64,000 bases of DNA, taken from assembly GCA_003255065.1 (NCBI GenBank), contig QAOA01007722.1, forward strand, positions 193,823-257,822, given 5' to 3'. Each line of letters starts with the position of its first letter. Positions within the stretch are counted from its first letter, which is position 1. The position numbers and the translations under genes were made by a program. This DNA is from Cercis canadensis. Lineage: Eukaryota; Streptophyta; Magnoliopsida; Fabales; Fabaceae. The notes beneath the pieces were generated by a model. That model ran no database searches. It had not been told where the DNA came from and saw nothing but the letters and a program-made list of their open reading frames with translations. Below, one piece after another: positions 45,751 to 57,808 of this stretch.

Positions 45751-46497
45751 CTATGGTAAATCTTTACCACCATGCTGGGTTATCTCCAGAGATTGGAAAG
45801 AAAACTCTAGTGCTTGCTCCGCTGCTTCAACATACGGTAATGAGCTGGGCTTGCTTACCAGCATCTCCTCCTCTCCTTTAACAATTATCACTTTTCCCTC
45901 ATTCACATATTTTAGTCTTTGATGCCATGTAGACGGCACCACTCCCACAGCATGAATCCAAGGCCTACCCAATAACATGGTATATGCAGGCTCTATATCC
46001 ATCACTTGGAATGAAACATCAAACTTATCTGGTCCGATCTCTAATTAAAGAGAGATATCCATGAGCACTTCACGCCTTGTCCTATCAAAGACCCTTACCA
46101 CCATACTACTTTCTTGTATACAAGATGCATTAATCGACAATTGCATGAGGGTAGAATAAGGTAACACATTCAATGCATACCCATTATCAATTAAAACTTT
46201 AGCTACTATATAGTCATCACATTTAACTGTGATATGAAGTGCCTTGTTGTGAGCACTCATACCAGGCATCAGTTCCTCTTCAGAAAAAGAAATTGTGCTA
46301 AAATTTTTAATAAAATTTACCATCCCCCCAAACTTCTCTACAATTATGTATGGCCATACATAAGCTTGCTGTAAGAACCTCTGCAATGCTTGCCTATGAC
46401 ACTCAGAGCTTATGATAAGAGACAACAATGAAATACAAGCAGGAGTTTTCTTCATTTGTTCCACTATATCATATTCACTATGTCTCATTATATTCAA
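45751..46497 (-). pseudogene. E aspartic protease
   Basis: Frame 46,497-46,045 holds the active site VLIDNGYALNVLPYSTLMQL (Asp codon near 46,187; D-N-G as in Tat elements) after HITVKCDDYIVAK. After a stop the flap and C-terminal part follow in frame 46,005-45,751: MMDIEPAYTMLLGRPWIH and VIVKGEEEMLVS. Relatives show these two parts joined. Confidence 0.88.
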
Positions 46498-48970
46498 AAT
46501 TCTTCTTCTTCCCTATCTTCTCCTTGAGCATCCTTCTTTGCCCAATTCGGCTCTCTCTCATCAATCGCGATTTTCCCTTTCTCCTTTCTTTGGTGCTCTA
46601 TCTCTTGAGGCAAGTAACATCATCCACTTCTCGTCAAGCCACTAGTCCCTATCACATTGGTGATCGTACCCGATTCCTCTTTCTCTTTTCCTTCTATGCA
46701 ACTCCCTGAATTTTCTTCTTTGGTGTTTACTATTTTTACCCCATAATTCCAGAGCACAGCATAATTGCTTTCATAAGAGAACGGTGCAGGCACCTGAATG
46801 ATTACTTCTGGCCGAGCTTGGCTAGTTGAGGGATTAGGCAAAACTTTAAGAACAAAAGGTTTAGCCCTATGCTGTTGTTTTTCTCCCATCATGTTGACCT
46901 CTTTCTAATTCTCCTCACTTTTTTTCTCTAACCTCAAAACTCCCAAACCAATCAATTTCTGAACTCCACACTTGAATTCCCAACATTCCTCTAAGTCATG
47001 ACCCATACTTTGGTGAAATTCACAGAAAGAATCACCATCGTATTGATAATCCTTTTTTATGGATCTATAAGGACTTTGCAATTCATACCCAGCTGACCTT
47101 AAGTTCTCCCATACTACTTTCATGGGAGTCCTGACTTGAGTGATCTTTTGGATCTCTTCAATCCCCTCCAAGACGACATTAATCTTTGGTCTCACCTCAT
47201 GATTCTCCTTGTTTGATCAATTTAGCACAGCAAACTTAAAGCCATGACAGTCTTCAATAGAATGCTCCATAATACCTCTATTATAGTCATACTTGAGGCT
47301 TAGGTTATACCATTGAGGGAAATGTGGCTGAATTGGTTGTACAGGCTTAGGAGCAATCACATGAGCCTCACACAATTGTTTGAACAATTCGGCTCTAGTA
47401 ATAGGGATATTTAGGAACGGTTCGTCTCTTTGTGAAGGACAGGACTGGTTTCTATACCCTTGATGGTTTGGCCTGAATGATGGCCTTGGTGTAGGGAAAC
47501 TTGGAGGTGTGTTCTGGTAAGTAGGAACGAAAGGCGTTTGAGGGTATTGGTGATTTGGTGTGTATTGGGGGTAAGATGGAGGGATGACATCAACGGGGTA
47601 TGATGGTGAAAATGAAGGGTTTGGAGTATAGCTCGGTCTTTTAGGTTGAGGGTATTGATAGGTTTCTGGTGTTTGTAGCCAGTTCACTTCTCCTTCTTTC
47701 TTTTTTTGGAACCCTGCCCTCTTCTGGCTAAAATTATTACTCTCAGTATTCATTCCTTGCAACTTTCTAGCATTCACTAGTCCTTCTATTCTTTCCTCAA
47801 CCTTGATAATATCAGCAAAATCATGAAAGGGACAACCCGCCATCAACTCCAAATACGGGGATTTCAATGTATTCAGAAAAATGTAACATAATTCGGAGTC
47901 AAGAAGTGGAGGTTGAACTTCTGAAGCTAGGGTTCTCCATTTTTGGGCATACTCCCTAAAAGATTCATCTTTCTTCTGCATGTTCTTCAACTGTTACTAG
48001 TAGGAGCAGTATCGTAGTTGAACTTGTACTGCTTTAAGAAGGCATCTACTAAATCTGCCCAACTCCTTATCTTGGTGCGATCTAAGTTCATAAACTAGTT
48101 ATAAGCAGCACCAATGAGACTTTTTGGGAAGAAATGAATCAACGACTTCTCATCTTCCTCTATAGCAGCCATCTCCGTAATATAAGAAATTATATGAAAC
48201 TTTAGGTTATCAATCCCATCATACTTCTCAAACTCAGAGAGCTTAAGATCTCTAAGAATTGACACTCCCGGAGTAAGGCATAATTGCTTGACTCTCACAG
48301 CTCTAAAAGAACTAGTTCCTTCCATAGCTCTAATCTTCTTCTCTAAAGTCAACAATTTCTCTTTTTGTTTTTATTTTTTGCACTCCTCAAATTCTTTCTC
48401 AACATGCATGGTCACTAGTGGTTCTGGGTGAACACATTAAAAACAGAATGGGTGATCGGTGAAGTGTAAGTGTACACATTTCCCTTGTGTCCACTTGGAT
48501 TAAAGGCAGTCTCTATGGTAGGATTTGCTTTAGGTAAGGTGGCGGTGAATCGAAATTCAGGTAGTTGGGTAGTAGGTGGGATAGTGGAATTAGGGTCTAA
48601 TCCCTAGGCGGCCATTGCTGTGGGTGTCATTATATGAGGGGGCATGCCCCAAATGGGATTGAATTGAGCAGTGGTGAGATTTTGCTCATGCACAGGAAAA
48701 GTTAGCAGTGGTGTTACTTGGGATATGAGGAGAAAATCAGAATGACTCAGGTTTTCAGCCGTCCCTTTCAGCTTCAAACTCTCAACAAGTAAACTCCTTA
48801 TCTCATTTATCTATTCCTTCATCCCATCCAACTCAACTCCTAAATCTCTCTCTGGTTCCTGAGTTCCATCCACGATAGTAACAGTCATAGATCTGAGTCC
48901 AATTGATCTTTTCACAGTGCCTTTTTGATTGAACTGCGCTTTCTTTGTAGGACCAATGATGTCTTAATCC
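46498..48970 (-). pseudogene. gag: E gag (Tat/Ogre type), broken
   Basis: The N-terminal part (48,970-48,360) carries TVKRSIGLRSMTVTIV and a proline-rich piece, similar to the gag of T. Frame 48,355-48,095 includes LKLSEFEKYDGI, and NLDRTKIRSWADLVDAFL-like text with a frame change lies near 48,070. Frame 47,990-47,217 gives ESFREYAQKWRTLASEVQPP, NTLKSPYLELM, a long Pro/Tyr/Ser/Gln-rich stretch and the zinc-finger-like YDYNRGIMEHSIEDCHGFK. Frame 47,195-46,905 has CEFHQSMGHDLEECWEF, a second such motif. Frames 46,892-46,620 and the start of the protease follow. Four or more breaks separate the frames. Confidence 0.88.
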
Positions 48971-49321
48971 CCTAATGGATGACAAAAATGAAAAGAAAAC
49001 ATAAAGAATAAATGAGTAAAAATGAAAATAATAAAAAGATTTCAGCAGTCTCTTGAGAAGACGGATTGTTAATATGGCCTGGACGAGTCCTTTAAGCGAT
49101 CAATTTTAAAATTCATCTTCTTCACGAGTACTTTCATGGGATACGAGTATTATCTTTCGGCAGGAATTTTGGTTCCTTACAGAAAAACATGACCATGATA
49201 ATATTCGCGAATGTTTTTGATATTACGAGAAAAATTATCGCATACAACTAACATGAGAGATTGGTCCAAAGAAAACAAGACACATTTCATTAATGATTGT
49301 AGTTCAAGTACATCAAAAAGC

Positions 49322-52300
49322 TTATAGCTGTGCTTTGTCATTCAAAATACTCTTGCATTCTTCAAAAAGTTTTTCCAAATTCCTGGTAGGTAATGCAAAA
49401 GGAGTCGTGTGAGCCTCGACCTCTTGAACCCTTTGTCTCAGCCTTTCTGCCTTATCATAAGAATTCTCCATCAAATACTCAAACTGCTTCTTCCATTTTT
49501 TGGTCTTTGAAACGTCACCTCTTTTACCCATTTCTTCTTTCTCTTTCAAGATTTCATATTATTGCTTCCATAGTGTCACCATTCTCTTTCCTTTTTAAGA
49601 GCATTACCCAAGCAAGTATTTTGATGTTCCATATCTTCGCATTGACTACGAAAAAACTCTTTATCCTCTTCCTCTTAGGTTTTCAGCTTCTTCATACTCT
49701 CGTACCCATTCTCCCAATTTTCAATTTGTTGCTTGTGAACATCTTTTTCTTCCTCCATATTCTCCTCTAGCTCTTTAATCTTTGCTTTAAGACATCTCAT
49801 CTGCTCAAGTCTGTGTTTCACCACTTCTCTGATCTCATGGATTTGTTTCTCCATTTGTTCAATTTGCTTCAATGAGACACTCTGAGTGACATCTTGGTAT
49901 TTTCTCTTTTATTTCTCTGCTCTTGCTAATCTCTTTGTGAGCTGAGCCCGTTCTTCAAGCCATTTCTTCTTTTCGACTTTTACTTCATCTAATTTTCTTT
50001 TCATCTCTTCTTCTCTAAGTTTGTCTCTCATAACAAATTCAGCCTCAAAATCGCGAGCAGGCACCTCAATAGGAGGTGGATGAGAAATAGTAACAGTATG
50101 TGGTACTACGACCTCTCTAGCTTTCTCTCGGACCCAAGTACCATACAAGGTAATCGCTTCATCAGTATCAGAGTACAGGTCTTCTTGTTGGAATGATAAT
50201 CTTTCCCAAGCCTTTTTGACCTTGTACAAGTTATTTTCACTCCCTTGAGAATCGTACTCAAACTTCATCTCAACAAGTCCTTTAGTGTAAGGAATGTATT
50301 GGAGGTGCTCGAATTTCCTTAAGACCAGTGTAGGCATGTAGGCCACACAACCTCGAGTACCCATCAATGACACATACGAAAAATCTCCACAACGAACCAA
50401 TATGCCATGCCTTTTAGACCAATGAGAACGCCATGTAAAATTTCCTTCATCAATACCAATATAACGGTTCAACCAGAAATCTTGATAACACATTATTTTA
50501 TACTATTTATTTCTCTTATACTTAGTCTTTTAGTGTGTGTTTCTAGTGAATTTTATGGCTTTTAGACATATTTTGGAGATTTGGACTTGTTGGTGCTTGT
50601 AGATTTTAATTGCTTAACTGTTAAATTCTGGCACTGCTTACATTTTTCACCATATCTTTTGCTTTAGATGTCCGATTGATGTGATTCCAGTTTCGTTGGA
50701 AAGCTGACAGAAAATTCCACATTTCATATGAAGAGCCCAGAAGCTGATTCTCGCGTCTGGACAACTGAAATTTGCGTGCAAGCAGTCCAGATTTTCTGCT
50801 CCGCCCAGCACTCCGCCCAGCATTGACTGATTTCTTTCCTTAGGGCTGCCTATTGGACCAGAGCATGTTTATTTGGGGCAACATCTGCTTTTTGGGCCAG
50901 CACACATGACACTAGGGCTTGATCATGTTTTTACCATTAATAATTTAGGAAACTAGGTTTATTTTGTAATTAGGAAACCATTAGGAAACCTAGAGGAGGC
51001 AGCCAGCTAGTATATATTCTCAAGTTGTTGAGGCAAAACATACACAATCAGAAGAGATACAAAATTCCTTGAGCTGCTGCTGCCTCCTTTGCTGAGTTCG
51101 TTTTTCCCCTTTGCTTTGTGTTCAAGTCTTCCATGGAAGGCTAAGTTCGTTTGTAATCAATTCAAGAGGAGCCAAACTTGACAATTCATAGTTCCTGTGC
51201 TTCAACCGGGTTTGATTTAATTTAATTTGAATTACTGCTTCTCCCCTTCTTCATGTGATTGAATGGTACTTTGATTCCATGAGTTGTATGAATTTAAATC
51301 GGTTGATTAGATTCATAACAGTAATCAGATTGATAATCATACTTTAAAGGTCTTTAATATATGGTTAACTTGGATAATTCGGTTATTAAATTAATCTAGA
51401 TTTAGTGAATTAGAGCGGTTGCCTAGAGTCTTAATTCCATGATTAATTTAATCCTGATTGGTAAATCAGTAGGAATTCTAAGTGTTATTGTTAGGGGTTC
51501 CAGGTAACACTTAACCAAGAATTAAATCAGATCTAGGTTATCTTTAGTGAACAAGGATGGATTAGAGTTTGGTTGCCTGCTTGAGTTGATTGCGTTTTCT
51601 CTTATTTGATAAATTCAATTTACTGCTTTCTTAATTCTTAGTATATTGCATTCAACACAAAACCCCCTTATTCTGTTCTTGCTTAAGTTCTTAAAAGATT
51701 AGTTGTTCTCGTGAATCTTTGGGATACAACACTGGTTGCATCCTATACTACAATTTAGTTGCAATTAGTAGTTTAATTTTGTACGGTTCGGCACCCGTCA
51801 AATCTCGATCCTCCTTCACAATCTTCAATTCAGTAAATTTCCTTATGAACTCCATTCCAAAGCCAAAATTGGTCAATCGTGGATATCCTTTTCCTTGAAT
51901 ATGGTAGAAGAGCCAGACGAATAAAAGTTGTAAACAACATTTGAGTTTACCCTCGCCTTTCCTTCGACAAAAATTTAGAGCTCCAAATGTGTAGGCCAAT
52001 ATGGCTGGTACTGGATTAATCTTGTGCTCAAAAACTTGTTGAAACACATCAGCGGCTAAGAGACTAATAGCATTCTTGGCAAATGAGAATAAAATAAGTC
52101 TGTAGATACACAAAGCAATTAGATCCCTCAGCTTCCCCCATTACTTTTTGTCAAGAAAATTTTGTAGACTGGGTATTATGAAAGCCATAGGCCACCCCCT
52201 CATGCTAGTGTCCTTTAGAATCATTTTGCTTTTCACCATGTCAACAAGTACACCTAGCCACTCAGCAATCCTTCCCAAAGCAACTTTATTCTTGTTGTGA

Positions 52301-52704
52301 GTATACACCTTGGTTTGGGTAGTCAATGACAAATTCAACATACAGGCATACTCTTCAACTGTTGGGGTCGTGTCAATGACTCCAAAAGTCAAGCAACGGT
52401 ATGAAGGATCCCACTAATTCAACATGGTAATCATAGCCATCTTGTGTACCTCAACCTTCAACAAGTCCCAAATCTTTCCGTATTTCTGATTAAAAGTTGT
52501 CTTTTCATGAATGGGCAATAATTTGAAAAAATGGTCTACTTCGGTCATATCATTGACTTCAACATGGACTCGGAACCTCTTAGGCAATGTGCTAGGACGT
52601 CCCTTAGGTAAACAATCCATCTCTTCAGTGGGTAGTGATGCCATATCCCTTATGAAGGCTCGTGAAGTCTTAGAATTTTCAAAAACAGGATCTCGACTAG
52701 CCAT
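49322..52704 (-). pseudogene. E ORF1: DUF7745/plant-mobile-domain-like protein with coiled coil
   Basis: Ogre/Tat elements carry an extra frame before gag. Here frame 52,704-52,414 starts MASRDPVFENSKTSRAF; after a TAG, WDPSYRCLTFGVIDTTPTVE begins the conserved DUF7745-like region (to 52,141), and NPVPAILAYTFGALNFCRRK is in 52,113-51,748. An inserted solo LTR (50,483-51,752) splits the protein. It resumes in 50,493-49,909 with VRCGDFSYVSLMGTRGCVAY and ends in a long Lys/Glu-rich coiled coil (EFVMRDKLREEEMKRK; then 49,872-49,675 and 49,549-49,322). The function of ORF1 in retroelements is not known. Without the insert it would be about 700 residues. Confidence 0.75.
50483..51752 (+). mobile_element. 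Solo-LTR-like insertion in E ORF1
   Basis: About 1.27 kb interrupts the ORF1 reading on the opposite strand. It starts near TGATAACACATT and ends near CCTATACTACA, as LTRs of Athila-like elements often do, and contains the LTR module CATATCTTTTGC, GATGTCCGATT, TTGGAAAGCTGACAG (50,651-50,710) also seen in C. No internal coding region is present. I could not find a clean target duplication, so the borders are approximate. Confidence 0.6.
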
Positions 52705-53450
52705 ATTAACAATTCAACTTCTTATGGATTACTGAAAAGTTCAAAAATAAAATGAGACCAAACTTGTCAGAAGAAATCTACAATATATTTACAAAATAGA
52801 AATAAAGCAAATAAAATGAGATGAGAACAAAATAGAGAAATGATGCTTCCTCTATTGTCCTAAGAAAAAGTTGACCTCTAAGCTCAAGGATTCTAACTTA
52901 GTGGCTATGATCTAACCTGAAGGAATGCTTGTACAGTCAAATTACGTGCATGGTTATTAGGTCAGTGCTACATCTTAAAACTCCAAGGTACTATAGATTG
53001 TCTCCCATCGAGATGATGGAGACCTTGTTTCGTTGACATGAATAGACGAAAGGTAGAGCCTCTCTATTTACTCATGTTTAAAAAATAAGTTATAATTCAA
53101 GTGAGAGTTTCACATAGATCGCAAGGGTACTTAGCCCCTTTGGGATAATGCTCACTCCCTATCTAACCCTAAGTTTAAATGTGACTCGGGTATAGAGCCA
53201 GAGAATGTTTGTGAGGTATGAGTGTTAGTGTTTTGTCTGTGCAGGGGAAGCAAACAAACCTCATCCTATATCTACCCGCTGCAAAAGAGAGCATATAATA
53301 TACTATAATTATTTACGAATGCGAGAGAAAAATATATACACAATATATATATGAAATAATGAAAATTAAATGAACAATGGGATAAAGAAAATACAAAAAG
53401 GCCATATTTATTTTGCACAATTAACTTTCTAGGCTTGACTCTCGAATTTC
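52705..53450 (-). other. E 5' leader
   Basis: This lies between primer site and ORF1. No gene is seen; the frame at 53,272-53,466 overlaps the primer site and is not coding. Confidence 0.6.
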
Positions 53451-53468
53451 CCAGTGGAGTCGGCAAAG
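53451..53468 (-). other. E primer binding site (tRNA-Arg type)
   Basis: The minus strand reads CTTTGCCGACTCCACTGG directly after the LTR end. It matches the site of element T (TTTGGCGACTCC) with one change. Confidence 0.75.
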
Positions 53469-54186
53469 TATCATAATGTACCCGGAGGTCTCTATCACGC
53501 GAATGACTAAAATAAAAAGAGATTTAGTTTTCGAAATGAAAACTCTAGAGTGCCACCAATTGTATTAAAAATTGGGGAACAATTGGAAAACCCCTTTTAT
53601 TTTCAAAATTAGGTCTACGAACCAGAGAAGGTTTGAGAGTCTAATTGTGTATAGGGAAGGTATTAGGCACCCTATAACACTCGTCTAGAAGACGGTTACC
53701 TAAAATTAATTGTGCAAATTAAATTATGGCCAAATTATATTTATTTTTATCTCTAAATATAAACAAAAGAAAAAATAGGTGATTATTCAAAATAGGACTT
53801 GATTTGTCACCCTCAAATGCCTACGTACCCTAATTAGGGATCAAAGTCCGCGTAGTTCGCAATAATTCAAAAGGAAATTTTTATTTTATTTTTTCAAAAA
53901 TAAAAATAAAAATAATTCAAAAATTTTAAATTAAAATTATACTATGCATGAATCTAATCGCGTCCTAATCTTTACATTTTGTTCCCACGCTTCTCGGTTC
54001 CCAAAGTGGCGCTTATCCTTACCTCGGGCATATAGGAGAGCCACACTTATGGGGATAAGTCACTCCTATCTCTCCCTTGACAAGTAAGGGGCTTATGGAT
54101 ATTATTCACGCATATTAACTAAGTAAAAATAAAATGTATTTATTCACAATTTTATTTCAATTAAATTATTTAAACAAAGGGAGAAA

Positions 54187-54274
<88 letters not shown>

Positions 54275-56009
54275 CAAAATAAAATAAAATACACCAAGAA
54301 ATAAAAATAAATAAATGAATGAAATAAATAAGTAAATAAAAACTCAGTAACTAAACCAATCAAAATAATTTAACCTAAGAGAAACAAATGCTTAATCTTA
54401 ACAAGAGTAGATTAAAAATGAAATGGGCCAAAGTCCATATACATAATAGAACCTAAATAAGAAATGGGCCAGAGCCCATACATATAATAGAACATAAATA
54501 AGAAATGGGCCAAACTAGTAAATGAGTAAACTAAAAAAAAGAAATGGGCTAGAGCCCATACATATAATAGAACATAAATAAAAAAATGGGCCAGACTAGT
54601 AAATGAGTAAACTAAAAAGACGAAATGGGCCAACCAAATGACAAATCAATCTAATAAAAGAACATAAATGAGAACTAAAAGCCCAACTAACCCAAACAAA
54701 AATGAATTAAGGAATTAAAAGAATTAAAATAAATAAAAGGGATAAATGAAACAAAGAACCCATGTAGCTCCAACCAGCCAATCGACCAATCAAAATCATC
54801 AGATTCAGAATCAGAAACACATACTCCATCAGATCAGATGGTACAAGAACAACATCCTATTCCCAACCTATTTTCCTCTCTTCTCTACTATGCCATTTTT
54901 TCTTTACCCTTCTTGATGAGGACCTCATATTGGCCCTTTTAACCAAAGGAAATCTTAAAGCATTAGATTCCCACAAACCCGATTCGAGTGAAGAATTTAT
55001 AGAGGGCCTCTTCAAAATTCTTGGCACTAGATATTTCCTGTTCTACAACCACCATGACAAATGGTCAAAAAGCCATAGCTATTTACTCACCCAATAAATT
55101 TAAAAGCCAGGTAGTGTCATGTTTTCACAGCAAAAGTCTTTTGGAGCCGATGGGCAGGGGCTTTTATTACACAAGCAACAATTATTCGTTATGGAAACCC
55201 AATGTTTGAAATCATTTCCTTTGATGGAGCCACCTAGCCATGGGTATAATTTTTGGTTGGCAAGAAAAAATTTTCCATTCTCTGTGATGTTTCTGCTTAG
55301 TTTCCTTAGAAAAAAAAATTCTTTTGCTTTTCTAAAAAATTGAGAATGGGAGCGGGCTTGCTGTTTGTGTTATGAGTAGTACAAAATCAACAAAGAAATG
55401 AAAAATTTAGCACACAAAAAATGTGAGGTAGTGTTAGTACCTGAGATGATGAAAATTTTTGAGTCCTTTTTTATTCTTCTGTGTGCTATTGGGTCTTCCT
55501 GATTCTTATTGTCTCGTGTTTCAGGAACTTTCTCTCTTTTTATGCTCTCTGCTTCTTTCTACGTGTTCTCTGTTATGCTTCTTTCTCTGCACTGTTGTTG
55601 GTTCTTTCTTTGTTGTTCTCTTCGGTTATCTACTTGTGCTTTCTTTATCTATGCTCTCTTTCTCATTTTGTTTATGCTATGTCTCTTTCTTTGAAAATCT
55701 ATTTTTTTGCTGTGTGTCTTCTGGTGCTACTTGCTGTGTCATTTCGGTTCTTGCCTCTTGCTTTTATGATCCTCCCTCTGCACCCATGTCTCTCTTCTCT
55801 CACATCTCTCTAACTACTGCTTCATCTCCCTCTCTCACGTCTCTCTAACTGCTACTCCATCTCCCTCTCTCACGTCTCCCTCTCACTCACGTTTCTTCTC
55901 GATCTAACTGTCTTTTATAAAAACTAAAACCCATGCACGTGACCCATGTCTCTTTTTATTTTATTTTATTATTATTTTTGGTTTAACCGGGTGGAATATG
56001 GTGTCCACA
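53469..56009 (-). repeat. E 5' LTR
   Basis: It is 2,541 bp, almost the same as the 3' LTR copy at 36,696. It differs by a large ATA trinucleotide tract (54,188-54,271) and by one rearranged copy of the 78-bp unit (54,415-54,650). The minus-strand TTTATAAAAG at about 55,914 is a possible TATA box. Its plus-strand frames 55,021-55,343 and 55,459-55,848 repeat those of the other LTR. Confidence 0.93.
54188..54271. repeat. ATA/AAT microsatellite, about 28 copies
   Basis: A pure trinucleotide run of about 84 bp. The other LTR has only AAAAAAATAATAAAAC at the same place (37,410). Confidence 0.97.
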
Positions 56010-57063
56010 ACAATGATAAAAAAAGTTGATATACAATTCTCTTTAAATTTTATCCTGTCAAAAATAATTTGACAGTATTTAAGAGGAAATTACTAATTGA
56101 AAACTCTTTACTAATAGAAATTGGTTCATAAGCAATCTCATTTACGACAAATAGTAAACTTGGATGTTACATTAGCAATCCGAAGATCTTCGGCTTTGCA
56201 TTTTTTATATAGGTTGTAAATCAAATAAAAAGAAAAAAAAATANATATACAATTCTCTTCAAATTTTATCCTGTCAAAAATAATTTGACAGTATTTAAGA
56301 GGAAATTACTAATCGAAAACTCTTTACTAATAGAAATTGGTTCATAAGCAATCTCATTTACGACAAATAGTAAACTTGGATGTTACATTAGCAATCCGAA
56401 GATCTTCGGCTTTGCATTTTTTATATAGGTTGTAAATCAAATAAAAAGAAAAAAAAATAAAGCCAAAATAACATTTATGTAAGTAAAATGTTATTAATAA
56501 TAGAACTATCCTGAAAAAAAAAAATGCAATTGATGTGGGCAGGTGACTATTTATTTTTTTTTCTTTCATCTACCATGTCCTCCATCCATGGTGATAGACC
56601 TGCAAGTGAAGTTGAAATTACCATTGCCCAGTATTGTTATTTTGAAGTATCATGATTATAAGGCAAGAATCTGCAAACTACATTTGAAATAAGTATTTTA
56701 GTGCAATTGCCTACAATTGGAGAACAAATAATGAATGAAAGATGTTGAAGCAAATTGAAAAGGAGAGGACGTTCTCCCAAAACAAAAATCATGAGTTCAT
56801 AATTATTAGAGATGTAGAGTATTTTGAAGAAGGTGATTAGAGAGAAGGAAGAGAACTAACCTTTATTCTCAACATCTTGAAATGACAAAACCCAAGAGAG
56901 AAGATCATTAAAGAAACCAAATTCTTACTCTGTGCGAAGAGAAAAGATTCTTACCTCAAGCTAATGCCTCCAATAACTTCGAAATGTCCCTCAACTTTTC
57001 TTCTCGGTCCACCACTCCCTCTTAATCAACAACTTTATATTGACCACAAACCATTAGAGTGAG
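56010..57063. other. Low-copy flank right of E, with an N-join repeat and exon-like pieces
   Basis: The sequence 56,029-56,243 is repeated at 56,245-56,459 around the N at 56,244 with two C/T differences. On the minus strand there are donor-like junctions GCTTGAG|GTAAGAATC (exon side ending at 56,954) and GAATAAAG|GTTAGTTC (56,861), and an acceptor-like CACTTGCAG before 56,599. No protein is recognised. Confidence 0.45.
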
Positions 57064-57068
57064 ATCAA

Positions 57069-57777
57069 TGTTAAGAATTCACATGTGAGTGGTGTGGGTG
57101 TTAATAATGTGGAGTAAGAAGTCCCACATTGGGTAGAAAAGATGAAGGAGTGTGGTATATAACACTCAAATTGGCACAAGACTCTTGATGCTAATTTAAG
57201 TATGCTATGGGCCCACACAATGGGTTCTCCCTAATAATTGGTATTGAGCCCATGGTTGACTTAGGAAAAACGTGGCTTCATGTTCTTAAGGTGTGGCAGA
57301 AAGGAGCGGGAATAGGCCTCCATCGTGTAAGACTTCTAGATGGGCCTCCTTAGGTTTTTTCGGATTGCAAAATGGTCTCCATGGATATATTTTTGGGTGT
57401 GGAATAGGTTCCCATGGAAGAGGAGTGCATGGCCTCTTATTTGGTGGTGGTCTTGTGGATGACTACAAATAAGCAGAGTGTGGATGATTTTCTCCAAAAT
57501 GAAGCCATATGACGGGCCTCCCATTAAGGTGGAGTTGTGGATACTCACATGTGAGGTGGAGATGGTCAAGAATGCACATGTGAGTGGTGTGGGTGTTAAT
57601 AATGTGAAGTAAAGAAAAGTCCCACATTGGGTAGAAAAGATGAAGGAGTGTGGTATATAATACTTGGATTGGCCTAAGACTCATGAGCTTAAGCTTTTGG
57701 GTCAAGTTGGTGCTAATTCAAGTATGTTATGCCACACACACACACTCACAGGCCAACATAACAAATTCTCCCTAACA
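57069..57777 (+). mobile_element. Complete TRIM (miniature LTR retrotransposon)
   Basis: Two direct repeats, 57,069-57,236 (168 bp) and 57,563-57,777 (215 bp), share CACATGTGAGTGGTGTGGGT and GTCCCACATTGGGTAG. A primer site (TGGTATTGAGCCCATGG, initiator tRNA-Met type) follows the first at 57,239, and a purine tract (GAGGTGGAGA) precedes the second. ATCAA flanks the element at 57,064-57,068 and 57,778-57,782. It is 709 bp with no coding capacity, the definition of a TRIM. Each LTR has a TATATAA box after GTGTGG. Minus-strand frames at 57,336-57,705 are incidental. Confidence 0.92.
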
Positions 57778-57808
57778 ATCAACACTTTGGGGGAGAAAGA
57801 GAAGGTCA

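Larger units (their letters stand above)
36696..56009 (-). mobile_element. Element E: full-length Tat/Ogre-like Ty3/gypsy retrotransposon, decayed
   Basis: LTRs of about 2.5 kb (36,696-39,202 and 53,469-56,009) begin TGTGGACACC on the minus strand and end TTATGACA or TTATGATA. ACAAT flanks both ends (36,691-36,695 and 56,010-56,014). In element order: primer site, ORF1, gag, protease, G-patch, RT, RNase H, archaeal-type RNase H, integrase, minisatellite, PPT. ORF1 before gag and a second RNase H are marks of the Ogre/Tat lineage. All parts are present, but each is broken by stops, so it is not an active copy. Confidence 0.93.

Noticed and set aside
57121..57160. Cassandra-type TRIM with 5S rRNA promoter
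   Set aside because: The LTRs lack the 5S internal A and C box sequences, so the element is a TRIM of another family.
57336..57705. Minus-strand frames of 77 and 80 residues
   Set aside because: They overlap the TRIM LTR and internal region and have no known motif.
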